From positions 2,232,001 through 2,296,000 of the forward strand of contig CM073199.1 of NCBI GenBank assembly GCA_037042915.1: 64,000 nt of DNA, in the 5' to 3' direction. The stretch is from Auricularia sp. M13 (Eukaryota; Basidiomycota; Agaricomycetes; Auriculariales; Auriculariaceae). Shown one piece after another: positions 10,917 to 21,388 of this stretch. Position numbers and translations under genes: made by a program. How positions within the stretch are numbered: the first letter of the stretch is position 1; each line of letters begins with the position of its first letter. The notes beneath the pieces were generated by a model, which saw nothing but the letters and a program-made list of their open reading frames with translations, was not told the origin of the DNA and did no database searches.

Positions 10917-12239
10917 GAAATTGGATGAATGCAGACGATATGAGGGTGAAAAAGATAAACATATAGACCACATGTACATGCTTCGTTTGGATAGAGTGAA
11001 GAGCACGAAAACAGTGCAAATTGCGTCGATGGCGGGAAGGCCTCTGCGCCCGAAGCGATCGTTCAGTCCCCAGTCCGTTTCTGTTGCACACGAGTAGCAG
11101 GCGCGCAATGCCGCGCCGGCGTCATCCGCAGCGTCATCAGCGTATGCCGTGCTAGAGTTCGATGCGAAAATGAGGCGCGCCGGCATAAAATAGCACTAGT
11201 GACCAGCCTTGCCTGGACGTGCTCCAAGTCGCCGATTTCGTTTTGTATAGCGCACAATGCAAACTGTGCGTTGTGTGGTTGCAATGATCGTCGCCAGTGC
11301 CGATCCATTGCGCTGAAATGCTCGCCGGGCACGCGATGGTCGTTGCACGCTATTGCTGTTGTAACGTGCAGGAGATCTTGGTCGTACGTCACGAGCGTTG
11401 TCGTCGACGATGCCAAATGGAAATGAACAGGGAATCAAGACGGTGCGCTGCAAGGAAATGTCAGTGTAAGATGCTCAGACGCCGGTGGCGGACGCACCAG
11501 CGGACATGAGCGTCATGCGGGCGCTGCACAAAATAGCCACTCCGAGCGACTCTGGGGTGTGCATCAAGCCGCAGGTTTCGAGTCATGCGGCGCGCAATGC
11601 GAGTTGTGCGTTGCGGCTCGAAGATCGTCGCCCTGCGCCGATCTCTGGGCTGAAATGCTCGCCGGGCTCGCGCTGGTCGTCCGCAGCCGTTCTGAAGTGT
11701 GGAGAAGGTTGGCATAGACATTGTCTACGTCGTCCGCGGTGTCGAGCTCGAGAACAATGAGAATTCTGCACGCTGTAAGAAATTGTCAGCGATAAATGAT
11801 CAGAAAGCGCGGCAGACGTACCAGCGCAGAACCCGCATTATCAATTGGCAGGGTGTGATAGCCTGCTTGGGTCAGAGGACGACCGTGCGAATTGCTGCTG
11901 CTGAATTCGTCTGCAACGGCGTGCAATGCAGCTTTCTGGCTGGTCGACGACGCTCCGGTGAGCACGCCATCGCCGTTGGTTGCAACATTGGCCGAGTCAT
12001 CACGCGCTGCACGGTGAGCTGCACGGCGAGCTCGAATACGAGAGAGCAGAGCCCCTCTGGCGCACACTGCGGCAGAGCTTGATGCAGACGCTGTTGCCCA
12101 GCACGACGAGTTGAAGAAGGCCGATGGTTATGGTATCTGTGACGGACACATGATGCGGACGGGAAGGGCGAGGAATGCGAGGAATGGGAGGGTGGACGGT
12201 CTTTGGACGGACGCGGTCGACGGTGCAAATGCAAGAAGC
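10917..12239. other. Gene-poor region with diverged exon-like repeats
   Basis: No intact gene could be supported. Two blocks, 11255-11345 and 11593-11685, are similar and 337 bp apart; both contain CTGAAATGCTCGCCGGGC. On the minus strand, each repeat unit is bordered by splice-like sequence: a CTG/GTRCGT donor, a CTGAC branch-like motif and a TTGCAG or TTACAG acceptor near 11460-11510 and 11770-11825. Every frame through the presumed exons soon meets stops, so this looks like a decayed internally duplicated gene. The reading is inferred; no protein family was recognised. Confidence 0.35.
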
Positions 12240-12462
12240 CCGGGCGATTGCCCGGCCGACGCCGACGAGGTCAAAATAGAAGAAAATCGGCCAATAATTG
12301 GGGGCCCATTTCGCAAGGAATTCTATGACCAGGGAAACATAATTAAGTATACAGGGAACATATTTCCCATATCAACCCAAGTCTTGGGAGGTGAACTACC
12401 GACGGGAAATAGGTTGCAAGTTGGAGATAGAGGATTGTCGCGAATCCGTCAAAGTCCGCGTC
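12240..12462 (+). repeat. Dispersed repeat family 1, copy 1
   Basis: Diverged copy of the segment at 17153-17366. The shared core includes GAAGAAAATCGG, GGGCCCATTTCGCAAGGAA, AGGGAACATATT, AAGTCTT-GGAGGTGA and GGGAAATAGGTTGCAAGTT in the same order. No open frame is shared, so it is probably a non-coding fragment of a mobile element. Confidence 0.75.
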
Positions 12463-12852
12463 TCTCTTCTTGACGCCGACCTTGACGTTCGCGCGGGTCG
12501 TCTCGTGCATGCCCACTGCGCTTTTCGAGTTCCACACTCAGCCCAACGCACTAAGCCCTCCTCCCGTACGCTCGTTAGACCAATGGCGCAAGGCCCGCGC
12601 GCGCAATAGACACTTGCACCGACCACGCCAACGGCCTCGAAAATGGGCAATGTGTTTCTGCCGTCTCGCACAGCACCATGCGTGTCGAGTGAGCCCGTGC
12701 GGTCGTTGCGAGCAGCGAGGAGTGCACGCCCGCTGGTCGAGCTCTGCTTGACATCTGCTTGACACCGACACCGACGACGGCAACAACCAGCTCAGGACGC
12801 GCATGACGTTCTACCCATCGCCCCGATACTGCATTCCGCTCCCTCTTTTGGT

Positions 12853-13644
12853 ATGTGCCCGTTGTTGTACAACAACTTGGGCGTCGGACTCACCATTCAC
12901 AGCAGCACCCCATCGAACGCGCCGACCAAGCCTGTGTACTCGCTGCAACGGGGACCGCAGCCAACAAACTGCACACGCCGCCCGGTCTGCTTGATGCGGA
13001 CCTTGACGGCCACAATGTCCAGGTTGGACGCACCCATCCCGCCGTTATCGAACGGTGTCCAGGACGTGGACATTTCTGTCGACTTGGCTCCCACCATCGC
13101 TCACCAGCTCGAACCTCCGCAAATTTGGCGCGATTACATGCACCTCGTTCTGGGCTATCGGTGAGTACAAGTTTCTTGTCAAATGGTCAAGAATTTACGA
13201 TTTACTTACCTCGCGCTTACTTCACGAACCAGTGCGTCGGGCGAGTCATCCCCCTCGTGTCCCGTCTCCTCCAAACGCCCTTTTGGGAGCGAGAACGGCA
13301 CTTCCGTCTGCCTTCCGCATGCCGTGAGCAGTTTTGGCGACACACACCACTCGAGTTCGTCTCCATCGTCCATCGCCGTCAAACTTCTATCGCGCACTCG
13401 ACCTCAAACTCGCCCGAAAGGCGCGCAGACGACCCGGCCCGACACTACCTATCGGTTGGTATGCGCCAAAAGCGCTCGTGTGTCCGGGTTGTTTGCCAAC
13501 GGCTTTGTCGGTCAGCTCGACTTCAACCACAAGTCGCACTCTCTCCACAAAAACCTCGTCAGCTTCGAACGAATGCTCGAAAAACATTATTTAGGTGTGA
13601 ATGATAGAGATCCCCGCTTCCAATCGTGCAAGCCCGAAGTCTGA
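12853..13644 (+). CDS. Hypothetical two-exon protein, weakly supported
   Basis: Exons 12853-13160 and 13233-13644 join through a 72-nt intron with a good gtgagt donor and an accag acceptor, giving 239 residues. The N-terminal half contains the segment DVDISVDLAPTIAHQLEP; the C-terminal half is Ser-rich and ends near FERMLEKHYLG. I recognise no family, motif, signal peptide or membrane segment. A second ATG at 12994 is an alternative start. The surroundings are repeat-rich and gene-poor, so this could be a chance frame or a relic. Confidence 0.3.
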
Positions 13645-16600
13645 CGCTTCCTGCAGCCGTTCTCGACCAGGCGGGCACATTGCTCGCGATCGCGACAAGA
13701 GCCCCTCACTGCGCCAAACTGCGACCGCTGCGTGATGCCTTAAGGCATACAACGCTACCCCGACCGTCAAATCGCGTGCGCAAGTCGCTACGCGAGTGCG
13801 CTGGTCCCGGATGGCAACCTCGGACGGCCAACTCGCGATCGGCCCAACTCCAGCTCAGCGCCGAGCAGACGTGGGCTGGAGTGGACGCTTGCGTATGTAA
13901 TAAAGCCCCAGACCCGTTACATAGCGCGCTCAGGTTGCGCCGTGCGATTGGCAGCATTTCGTGGACTTCCGATCTCGGTCCCGTGCCAGCGCCCCCACGA
14001 TCCGCGCAAACGCGACGAATTTGACGGCTCGATCGCACGGATAGGAAAGTTATATGCTGCTCCAGCATCTCCGTAAGCGCTGAACACTACGGGTTGGTGT
14101 GGACGCTGCTGACTCGGTGTGTGGGCTCGGGCACTGCGCTGCACACCGCCGTCGCCAGACTTCCTATCGCGCGATTTTGAGCTCATATTTATTATGTAGG
14201 ACCTTGGTCCACTCATCCGCGAGCTCGGCTTCGCGGGCGGACGCGATTTGAGGCGCGCGGGCCCGGAGTTCACCTCGGTGAGCACTCGTCGGCTTCACCG
14301 GCGGCAAGCTCATTATCGCGCGACTTTGCACTCATATTGCCGATGCAGCACATCGAGTCAATCACCCTCGACCGCGATAGCGCGCCCGAGGTCGATTCAA
14401 GGTGCACCGACTCGGTCGGTCTGCACAGCGGCAGACGGACTCGAGAACGTCACGGCCGCTATCCTGTGCCCGCCACGCACACCAGAGCTACAGCAGTGCG
14501 TCACACCGCCGTGCCCTGCGCGCAGAAGTCGCACCGAGTCGGCGTGAAACGCGGCGAGTCGGTTTGTCCGCGCGCGGACGAGCAGTCGGCGTCACCGACG
14601 AAATTGTCGTTATTGCGCAATTCCACGCTCATTTTCACGCCCAGGCCGCTCAGTCCAACCACCCACGGCCGCGCGGAACGCCGTGTGCTCGGAACGCGAG
14701 GTACGCCGTCGGCTGGTCCTGCACGCCGACTCGACTCGGCTCACAGCGTCGCACAGACCTCCGGGCCACGTCTGGCTGTGCGCATCGCACGCGCGGGCTC
14801 ATGCACGATCGGCAGGACGCGCCGTGGACGCGGGTCGGTCGGTTTGCCCGTCAGGCGACCGAACCGACTCGGACACGCCTCGCCGCAAAAAGCGAGCGCT
14901 GGCCGAGATTCTAGGCGCTAGAGGTGCGCATGGGGTGCGGTAATGACGTGCGGGTGTTGCGGGCGTGGGGGATGAAGCTGGGATCGCGACGCACCTTTTC
15001 CGTAGTTTGCCAATACACGTGCGTTTGCACCTCCTCCGATCCGATGCCCTTCGCGGCGCACGGCAAAGGCAGCGTATGAGTCTATTGAATGCAAACATTG
15101 ATTAGCTGCAGCGAAAAAATTAAAGGAAGAAAACTGGAAACTTACTTGCATGAAAGTGAGCCGACCGAACTTGTTCATCGCGTTGTGCAGCGTTCGGCGC
15201 GCGCTGGACGGCGTCTAGGGTGTGACAGTACGTCATTATTATACAGAGCAGCGTCATGCACGCAATACGTACGCATATGCCGCGAAAAACCGCGGGGAGA
15301 TGGATTGAATGGCGAACGCAGGTCTTGCGATAGGACGTCTTGCATGCCAATAGACGGATTCCTGAATGGATTCCAAGAGATGATGATGTATCAGCTGTGT
15401 ACATGCAGATAGGACAGTTAGATAACGTACATCGTTGATTCACGAGACTGCGCCGACGATTGTGGGATCGCGGGTGGATGTCGAACGTCGTTGCGAGTGA
15501 ACGCAATGTCTCGTCGCAGTCGTTCGCCGGCGAGCAGCAACGAGCACAGATCGACGGCGGAAACTAACAGCGTTGCGCAGACTTGCTGGCGCCGATGCAG
15601 AGCCGTGAGCGAGAGGAGAGGACGAGGAAGTGGGAGGAAGGCCGATGGCGAGTCTGACCCGCTTCCGCCAAACCTTCGCCGGCAGACGGCTGCGGGGGCT
15701 TACGAGTTTACGATCGTACGAGATGTACCGTGGAAATGGCGACGAGTCGGCGCCGAGACCGCCGGGGGTGCCTGTGTAGTGTGTTTAGCCACCCGACCGC
15801 GGCTCGCGACGACGATTCCTCGCCGTCCGACACGTCCCTCGCCTCCTCTTTCTGACACAGTCTTGAATAGGCGCCCTGTGCTTATCAAGCGCCCGTAGGG
15901 CATGGGGGATAGACAGGGGATACCCCATACACCCTCTGGACTGAGAAAAATGCACTACACCGCAGCGGCCGCTGTGACGCATCCGCGTCACATCAGCGTC
16001 TCTAATGCGTGATGCACCTAAAAATGATGGCCGCACGTTGCGTAGCCCGCCCGGGAAACCAACAGAAATCGAGCAAACTTGGGAAACTCGCCGCCTACGC
16101 AGATCGCGTTTCGCACCGCCGTTCTTCGCAATTTCATTAATTTCAAAGCAGTAATGGCATGCCTCTGACTCAGTGCGCAATATATGAGGTGAAGATAGCG
16201 TGGACACCGGCCTTGGTGGGTGAGTTCTGGCCTGTTGTCCAACCGACGAACGGAGTTTCCACGGTCGCAGATCGCCCGCTCCGGCACGTGCGAGCAGAAT
16301 TTCGACCCTCACAAGTGCTCTGGCGCATTTATTGATTAGTCAGATTATGTAGGAGCTATATGCTACCTCTCTCAGGGTATCAGAGAGTCAAAAATGCGAA
16401 AATGTCGAGTGAGACTCGGTGGATTGGATCGGAGTACGAGCTGTAAAGGGCAACAACTGCTGCACGAGAAACTTGACCAAATATGGAAGAGGCAATCGAG
16501 GATGAAGTTGTGCAGCAGTAGAAGAATGTACGTGTGCAGACGGTGCTCGCACTGGCTTAAGTCTGCTCTCTCGCTGCCACTCAGCTGCTGGACTCGTGCC

Positions 16601-17152
16601 AACGTGGCTAGTCTGGACGCTGCCTGTGCCCGTCAGCTACATGAGCGCATAGCTGCCCATGACGATGTAGGCTTACTTTTTTGCGGCCACGACGAGCCTG
16701 GATTTCTGGGCAACCAGTGGACGTTCCGTATGCATATGGATGCTGATATCATCATCTAGGAGCGATATACCGAGCCGCGCTCATCTCCCTGTGTACTCGG
16801 CACTGAGTCCTTTGATGGTGGGAATCGAATCGACGAGTGCTCGTTGCGAGCGCAGGGCGTGTACATACAGATTCCATAGGCTTGCACAATGATGAGATAT
16901 TCCCCACAGTATGAGCCACGGCGAGTATGCATCGCATGCGTCAACGAACGCATCCTGGATTGAATTCCAAGAGATCATGATGTATCAATTGAATTCAACG
17001 CAGTAAGGAGAGGGCGCGTGCAACGAGAGGGAGACGTCAAAGAGTGTGCGAGCGTGTGAAGAACATGCGCCATTCAGTTGATCTTGCGATGTTGGAGGTA
17101 TATACAGACTGATCACCGTTGGAGACGTGGTGAGAGGCGGAAGCGAGTCGAG
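13645..17152. other. Gene-poor region
   Basis: About 3.5 kb with many overlapping open frames, caused by high GC and few TA-containing codons around 13.6-14.9 kb, but no recognisable protein. A short similarity joins 15345-15395 and 16935-16980 (TTCCAAGAGATSATGATGTA in both), so this region also holds repeat debris. No RNA gene was recognised. Confidence 0.5.
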
Positions 17153-17366
17153 AAGACCGGCCGATGCCGACCAGGTGAAATTAGAAGAAAATCGGACAAG
17201 AATTCGGGGCCCATTTCGCAAGGAAAACTACGGCCTGGGAAATGTGAATAAGTCTGTAGGGAACATATTCGCATGTTAAGCCAAGTCTTTGGAGGTGAGG
17301 TGCACAAGGGAAATAGGTTGCAAGTTAGACATGGAGGATTGTCCGACTGCACATCAACCAGGGCTT
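17153..17366 (+). repeat. Dispersed repeat family 1, copy 2
   Basis: Partner of 12240-12462, same orientation, about 4.9 kb away, with point differences and small indels. Both copies begin just after a CGGCCGA context and end near GTTGCAAGTTxGAxATxGAGGATTGTC. Confidence 0.75.
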
Positions 17367-17684
17367 CAAAGCTGGAAACAGAGACTGCATGTATGAATGT
17401 TAATTCTAAATTGCTACGTAGGTCACGACAAGCTGATTGCACTCTATGGAAAGGATGAGACACTGTCGAACATCAAGCTTGCTTCTTTGTGGTCGAACAC
17501 AGGGTCCATCCGCTCTCGCTCAATGCGGGCCTGGAAGGCACAGCAGTCGGCGCTGCGTACGCCGGGCGGCAAGGCGCGGCACAGGGAACAGGTTGGAAGA
17601 TGGAGATAGACGCCAGAGGGAGACTCCGTCACCTGGCCCACATGCCAGAGCGAAAGTTCGGGAGGGATGGACGGGGCGAGGTGG

Positions 17685-18874
17685 TCAAAAGCAAAGAGAT
17701 GGATGACTTGCGCGTGCTGAGGAGGTACAAGATATGGTTGTGAGATCCCATCCGCGGTTATGGTGGACGACGCGAAATGTAGAACTCGAAGGCAGCGCAG
17801 ATGAGTGAGAAGGTACTGGAGGAAGAAGGAGGGTATAAAGGTCGACGGAGGACAATATCAATCCTGCAAATGGGCCGACACCACTGAGAGATGTGCGCAG
17901 ATCGTCCGGTTGGCTGAAATGCTGATTTTGCTGCAGAAGACGCGACTGATTCTCGAGATGCTGACAATCGGAGGTGGAGAGCAGCACTGACGATGGGTGG
18001 AAATCGAGGCGTGTGATGCGTGAGAGCTCGGCGATGGCGAGGATTGCAGCGGCGTCGAGATGTACTGAAAGAAGGGAAAGACTCGTGACGGATGCTGACC
18101 AATGCGCCATCGCGCACGCCATGGAGGCGGTCAAAGAGGTAAAGCGGCGAAAATCTCCATTGCCGATGCGAAGATGGTGCAGTTGTCGTTCGTCCTCGAT
18201 ATAGAGAGTGGAGAGGGAGGTAGAGGTGGACCAGGTGGAGGGGTCAATGAGGCACAAGACCTGGACGGTGAGGCGCAAGGATTTGATAGATTGTGGTATG
18301 GAGAGAAGCATGTCGTGTTGTGTGGCGCAGACAATACCGCCGCCAATTCGCAGAGAGAGACTCTCTAGATTGACCATGGAACGATGCACCTGATTTCGGA
18401 CAGCCATAGCGGGCGGTCCGCGCGGAAGTCATGGGCGACAAAAAGGTAGAGGTCGAGATGGCGGAGAGTTGGGATGGAGCAGAGTTCTTGCAGGTGTCTC
18501 AAGGAGGATGAAAAGGCAAGCCAGGGAGTGAGAGGCAGAGATTGGGGGATAGGTCGGATTACAATTGTGGCGGACGCGAGGCGGGGAAAACTGAGTGAAA
18601 GCATGAAGAACGTGGGTCGCATCTCGGAGTATTCGCAGAGAACGCGCACGCGCGTGGTATAGTCGAAGACGGTTTCGGCACCGCGCGCCCGCATGTCAGA
18701 GGAAAAATGTTGCAGAATGTACATTCTGGGACCGTGCAGGCGGAGGGAGGAGAATGCGCGCCCGATGGCGAGTTGTCGTGCGTGTCGACACACAGCGACA
18801 AATGACTGCAGCAGGCGCTGGCGACCGTATCGGGTGGGCTCGGCTGAGAGAACTTCAATCCATAGCTCCGGAGG
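17685..18874 (-). pseudogene. F-box protein locus (paralogue of the 19170-20730 locus), frame broken or unresolved
   Basis: An F-box begins after a splice-acceptor-like TTATGTAG at 18875-18882 with PPELWIEVLSAE, continuing in one frame to about 18365 (LHGPRMYILQHF, LRHLDLYLFVAHDF). Leucine-rich sequence then continues in another frame from about 18407 to the stop at 17685 (SLSLRIGGG, HLDAAAILAIAELSRITRLDF). The last segment resembles the neighbour's ISQLRYLLHLDLHPD. No intron of normal size joins the two frames near 18365-18420, so I favour a frameshifted paralogue, though an overlooked splice is possible. F-box proteins usually bring substrates to SCF ubiquitin ligases. The 5' exon upstream of 18874 is not resolved. 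Confidence 0.5.
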
Positions 18875-19169
18875 CTACATAAGGTGAGTAGTGAGTCAAT
18901 GAAGAGAGGCGGGCAGGAAACGCACAAGGTAGAGGATAGGGCAAGGCAACTTGTAAGATGGGCTACAGGACGGCCGCTCTGCAGCGTCGAATGAGGTAGA
19001 GTCTGCGAGACGCTCGAGCATCGCACGCTGCAAACAGGTCAAGACAGGGGGACAAGCGTGAGCGACGGTGGTCTAGGTTTGTAATGGCAAAGGGTTGATT
19101 ACGGCATATTTTAGCCATCGTTGATGACCTGCGGGAGTGATATGGAGATGACAACGTTCACAGGCTAGC

Positions 19170-20730
19170 CTAGATGGGTAACATACAGGAATGACAGGCA
19201 CGGCGAAGCTCGCGCAGGCAAGAGGGATGTACGGGACCGGCACGGTCGTCAGCGTAGGTACAAGGGCAGTCAGATGCGATGTGAATATGGGGGCAGTGAG
19301 GGGAACCATGTGGGCCAAGCTGGATAAGACGCAATGTCGGAGATAAAATAGAGAGTTGTCGGACGATGCCACCGGAAGGAGCGTCATCTCCAGCGCGGAT
19401 CGGGACGACCCAGTGCGCAGCACCAAGATGCATAACACGAAGGCGTATCAGTCCGGCGAGACATATTTTGAGGAGGCGCAGCAGTTGCGCGGCAACACCT
19501 GGTAAGATAGTGTATGTGTCATGTGGAGAGTACACCGCATGGAGAGGAATGAAGCGTGGGCCACGGGTGTCCGAATGGGGCGGGGCGTCGGGAGTGCCTG
19601 GAACAGCGGGGGGGCAATCCCTGAGATCGAGCGCGTCGGGATGGAGGTCGAGATGCAGCAGATAGCGGAGCTGAGATATGGCGACCGCGGCTTGCAGGTC
19701 GAAACGAATGCTGGCCAAGTGAAGGACGAGCAGGGTATCACACCATGCAGGGACAGCATCCATGAGTGCGTGGGAAAGCTGATGTGGTGATAAATGAGGC
19801 GGTGACGAGGTGGTGTCGGCGTCAATGCGGAGACGGAGTAGCTGCTGATGCTGGCTCCAGTTGCTGGGATTGATAATGGCGAAATCCGAGGCGCTGATTC
19901 GCAGTTCATGTAGGACGTGGTCGGCAGGAAGGAATATCAATGGACGCAGGTCGAGCGCGTCGGCGTAATCATGTATGTGGAAATGAGGATGGAAGTGCAG
20001 GTGGCGGCAGGAGGGCGAAAGCGCCAGAGGCTGCCACGTCGGCATAGTACGCAGCAACGCCGGACCTCCTGTCATGGTGCTCGCGGTGGGCGGCGAGAAG
20101 GAAATGCCGAGTGACTTGAGCCGCAGACCAAGTGGGGTGCGCAGGAATATGTTAAGATCGCTGAGAGCCGAGGAATATTGTTGCCATACGGCGACGGCAT
20201 TCAGTTGGCGTAAAATGACAAAAAGAAAGAGATGTTGCAGTGCTGGCATATGCTTGGGAAGGAGAAAGAGATGATCCAACATGAATGTGGGAGGGAAATA
20301 GGTAAGTGAAGCGTCGAGGTGAAGAGAAACGGCGGCGGCAAGGGGATGTCGTCAGGAATGCGTGTGCGACGAAGATGGATTGAAAAGGTTCGACACTAAA
20401 ATGCACATGAGAATACAGACGAGAAATGCAGATGTTGTGAAGTGTTAAGCATGCAGTGGCAAGCGGTAGAAGGGCAAGATGTTCGCATTTTGCCCGAGCA
20501 GCAGACGAGACGACCAGTTCGCCAGGATCGAATTGATCAAGACATTCGGCTGACAGCACGTCCAAGATGCGATTCCAGACGGACAAAGGCTGAAATGAGA
20601 GAATAGACGAGAATAGACGCGATAATGCAGGAAGAGTATGGAAAATCGGTGAGCGGAAATTGGTGAGCGAAAGCGAGGAGCAGTGGCTACGCACCAGGAT
20701 CAGAGACGGTGTGAGGATCCTGCGGCGCAT
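19170..20730 (-). CDS. F-box/leucine-rich protein, structure uncertain
   Basis: Two open frames on the minus strand belong together. The first (about 20730-20345) contains an F-box-like start, LSVWNRILDVLSAECLDQF, then CLTLHNICISRLYSHVHF. The second (about 20355-19170) is a leucine-rich stretch of about 395 residues (LHLDASLTYFPPTFMLDHL, LRYLLHLDLHPDALDLRDC) ending in a stop at 19170. The frames shift by one near 20345-20360, where I see no acceptable intron, so the gene may carry a frameshift. It is a paralogue of the locus at 17685-18874 and probably would act as an SCF substrate adaptor. Function is inferred from the F-box only. Confidence 0.5.
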
Positions 20731-21388
20731 GGATGATGGATTTGGTTGACTGGGTATGAGGCAGAGAGAGGTGGGCGGGAATTAAAAAGCAGTGCTGTTT
20801 TGTTTGTGTAAAGGGCACTTGAGCAAATGAGCATGCATTGAAAGGGCAGGCTCGGACAACAACGGACATGTGAACCAATGGGTGACTATGTGCGTTCAGC
20901 GGGATTTCGGGGACACAAACTGATGACGAGCAGGAACGGTCCGCAATTGCGGGGCCAAACAATGCAAGTTTGTTACACAACTGTCTCTTGTGGCACAACT
21001 TTCTGCTGGAACAGCGCGACAAGAGCCCAAGTGGTAAGCGCGTGGAGATTGAATGGTGCGGATGGTGCACTGAAACAATGGCAGGAACATACAATAGATT
21101 GGAATGCAACGTGAAAAGGGCGAACCGACGAAGCATGGTCGAGGAGAGGTATGTCTGTCCGGGCATCGGTACTAATGGCGAGCAAATGATTAACTGGTTT
21201 CAGGAATGGGACATGTTCGGCAGCTCAAGAGGCACGCGGCCATACTCACCGGGCATACGGCATGTAAAGCGAGCACGCAGGCACGAGGATAGCTTTGGCG
21301 AGCACCGCGGCGGGGTATGCACAGTTAAAACTGCGTGCATTGGTCAATCTGAGGATGGACGGGCTAGGAGCATATCGGTACGGACAGA

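Noticed and set aside
14248-14943. Overlapping 170-194-residue frames
   Set aside because: All three plus-strand frames are open at once because of the high GC and repeated CGACTCGG-like words; none has a recognisable domain.
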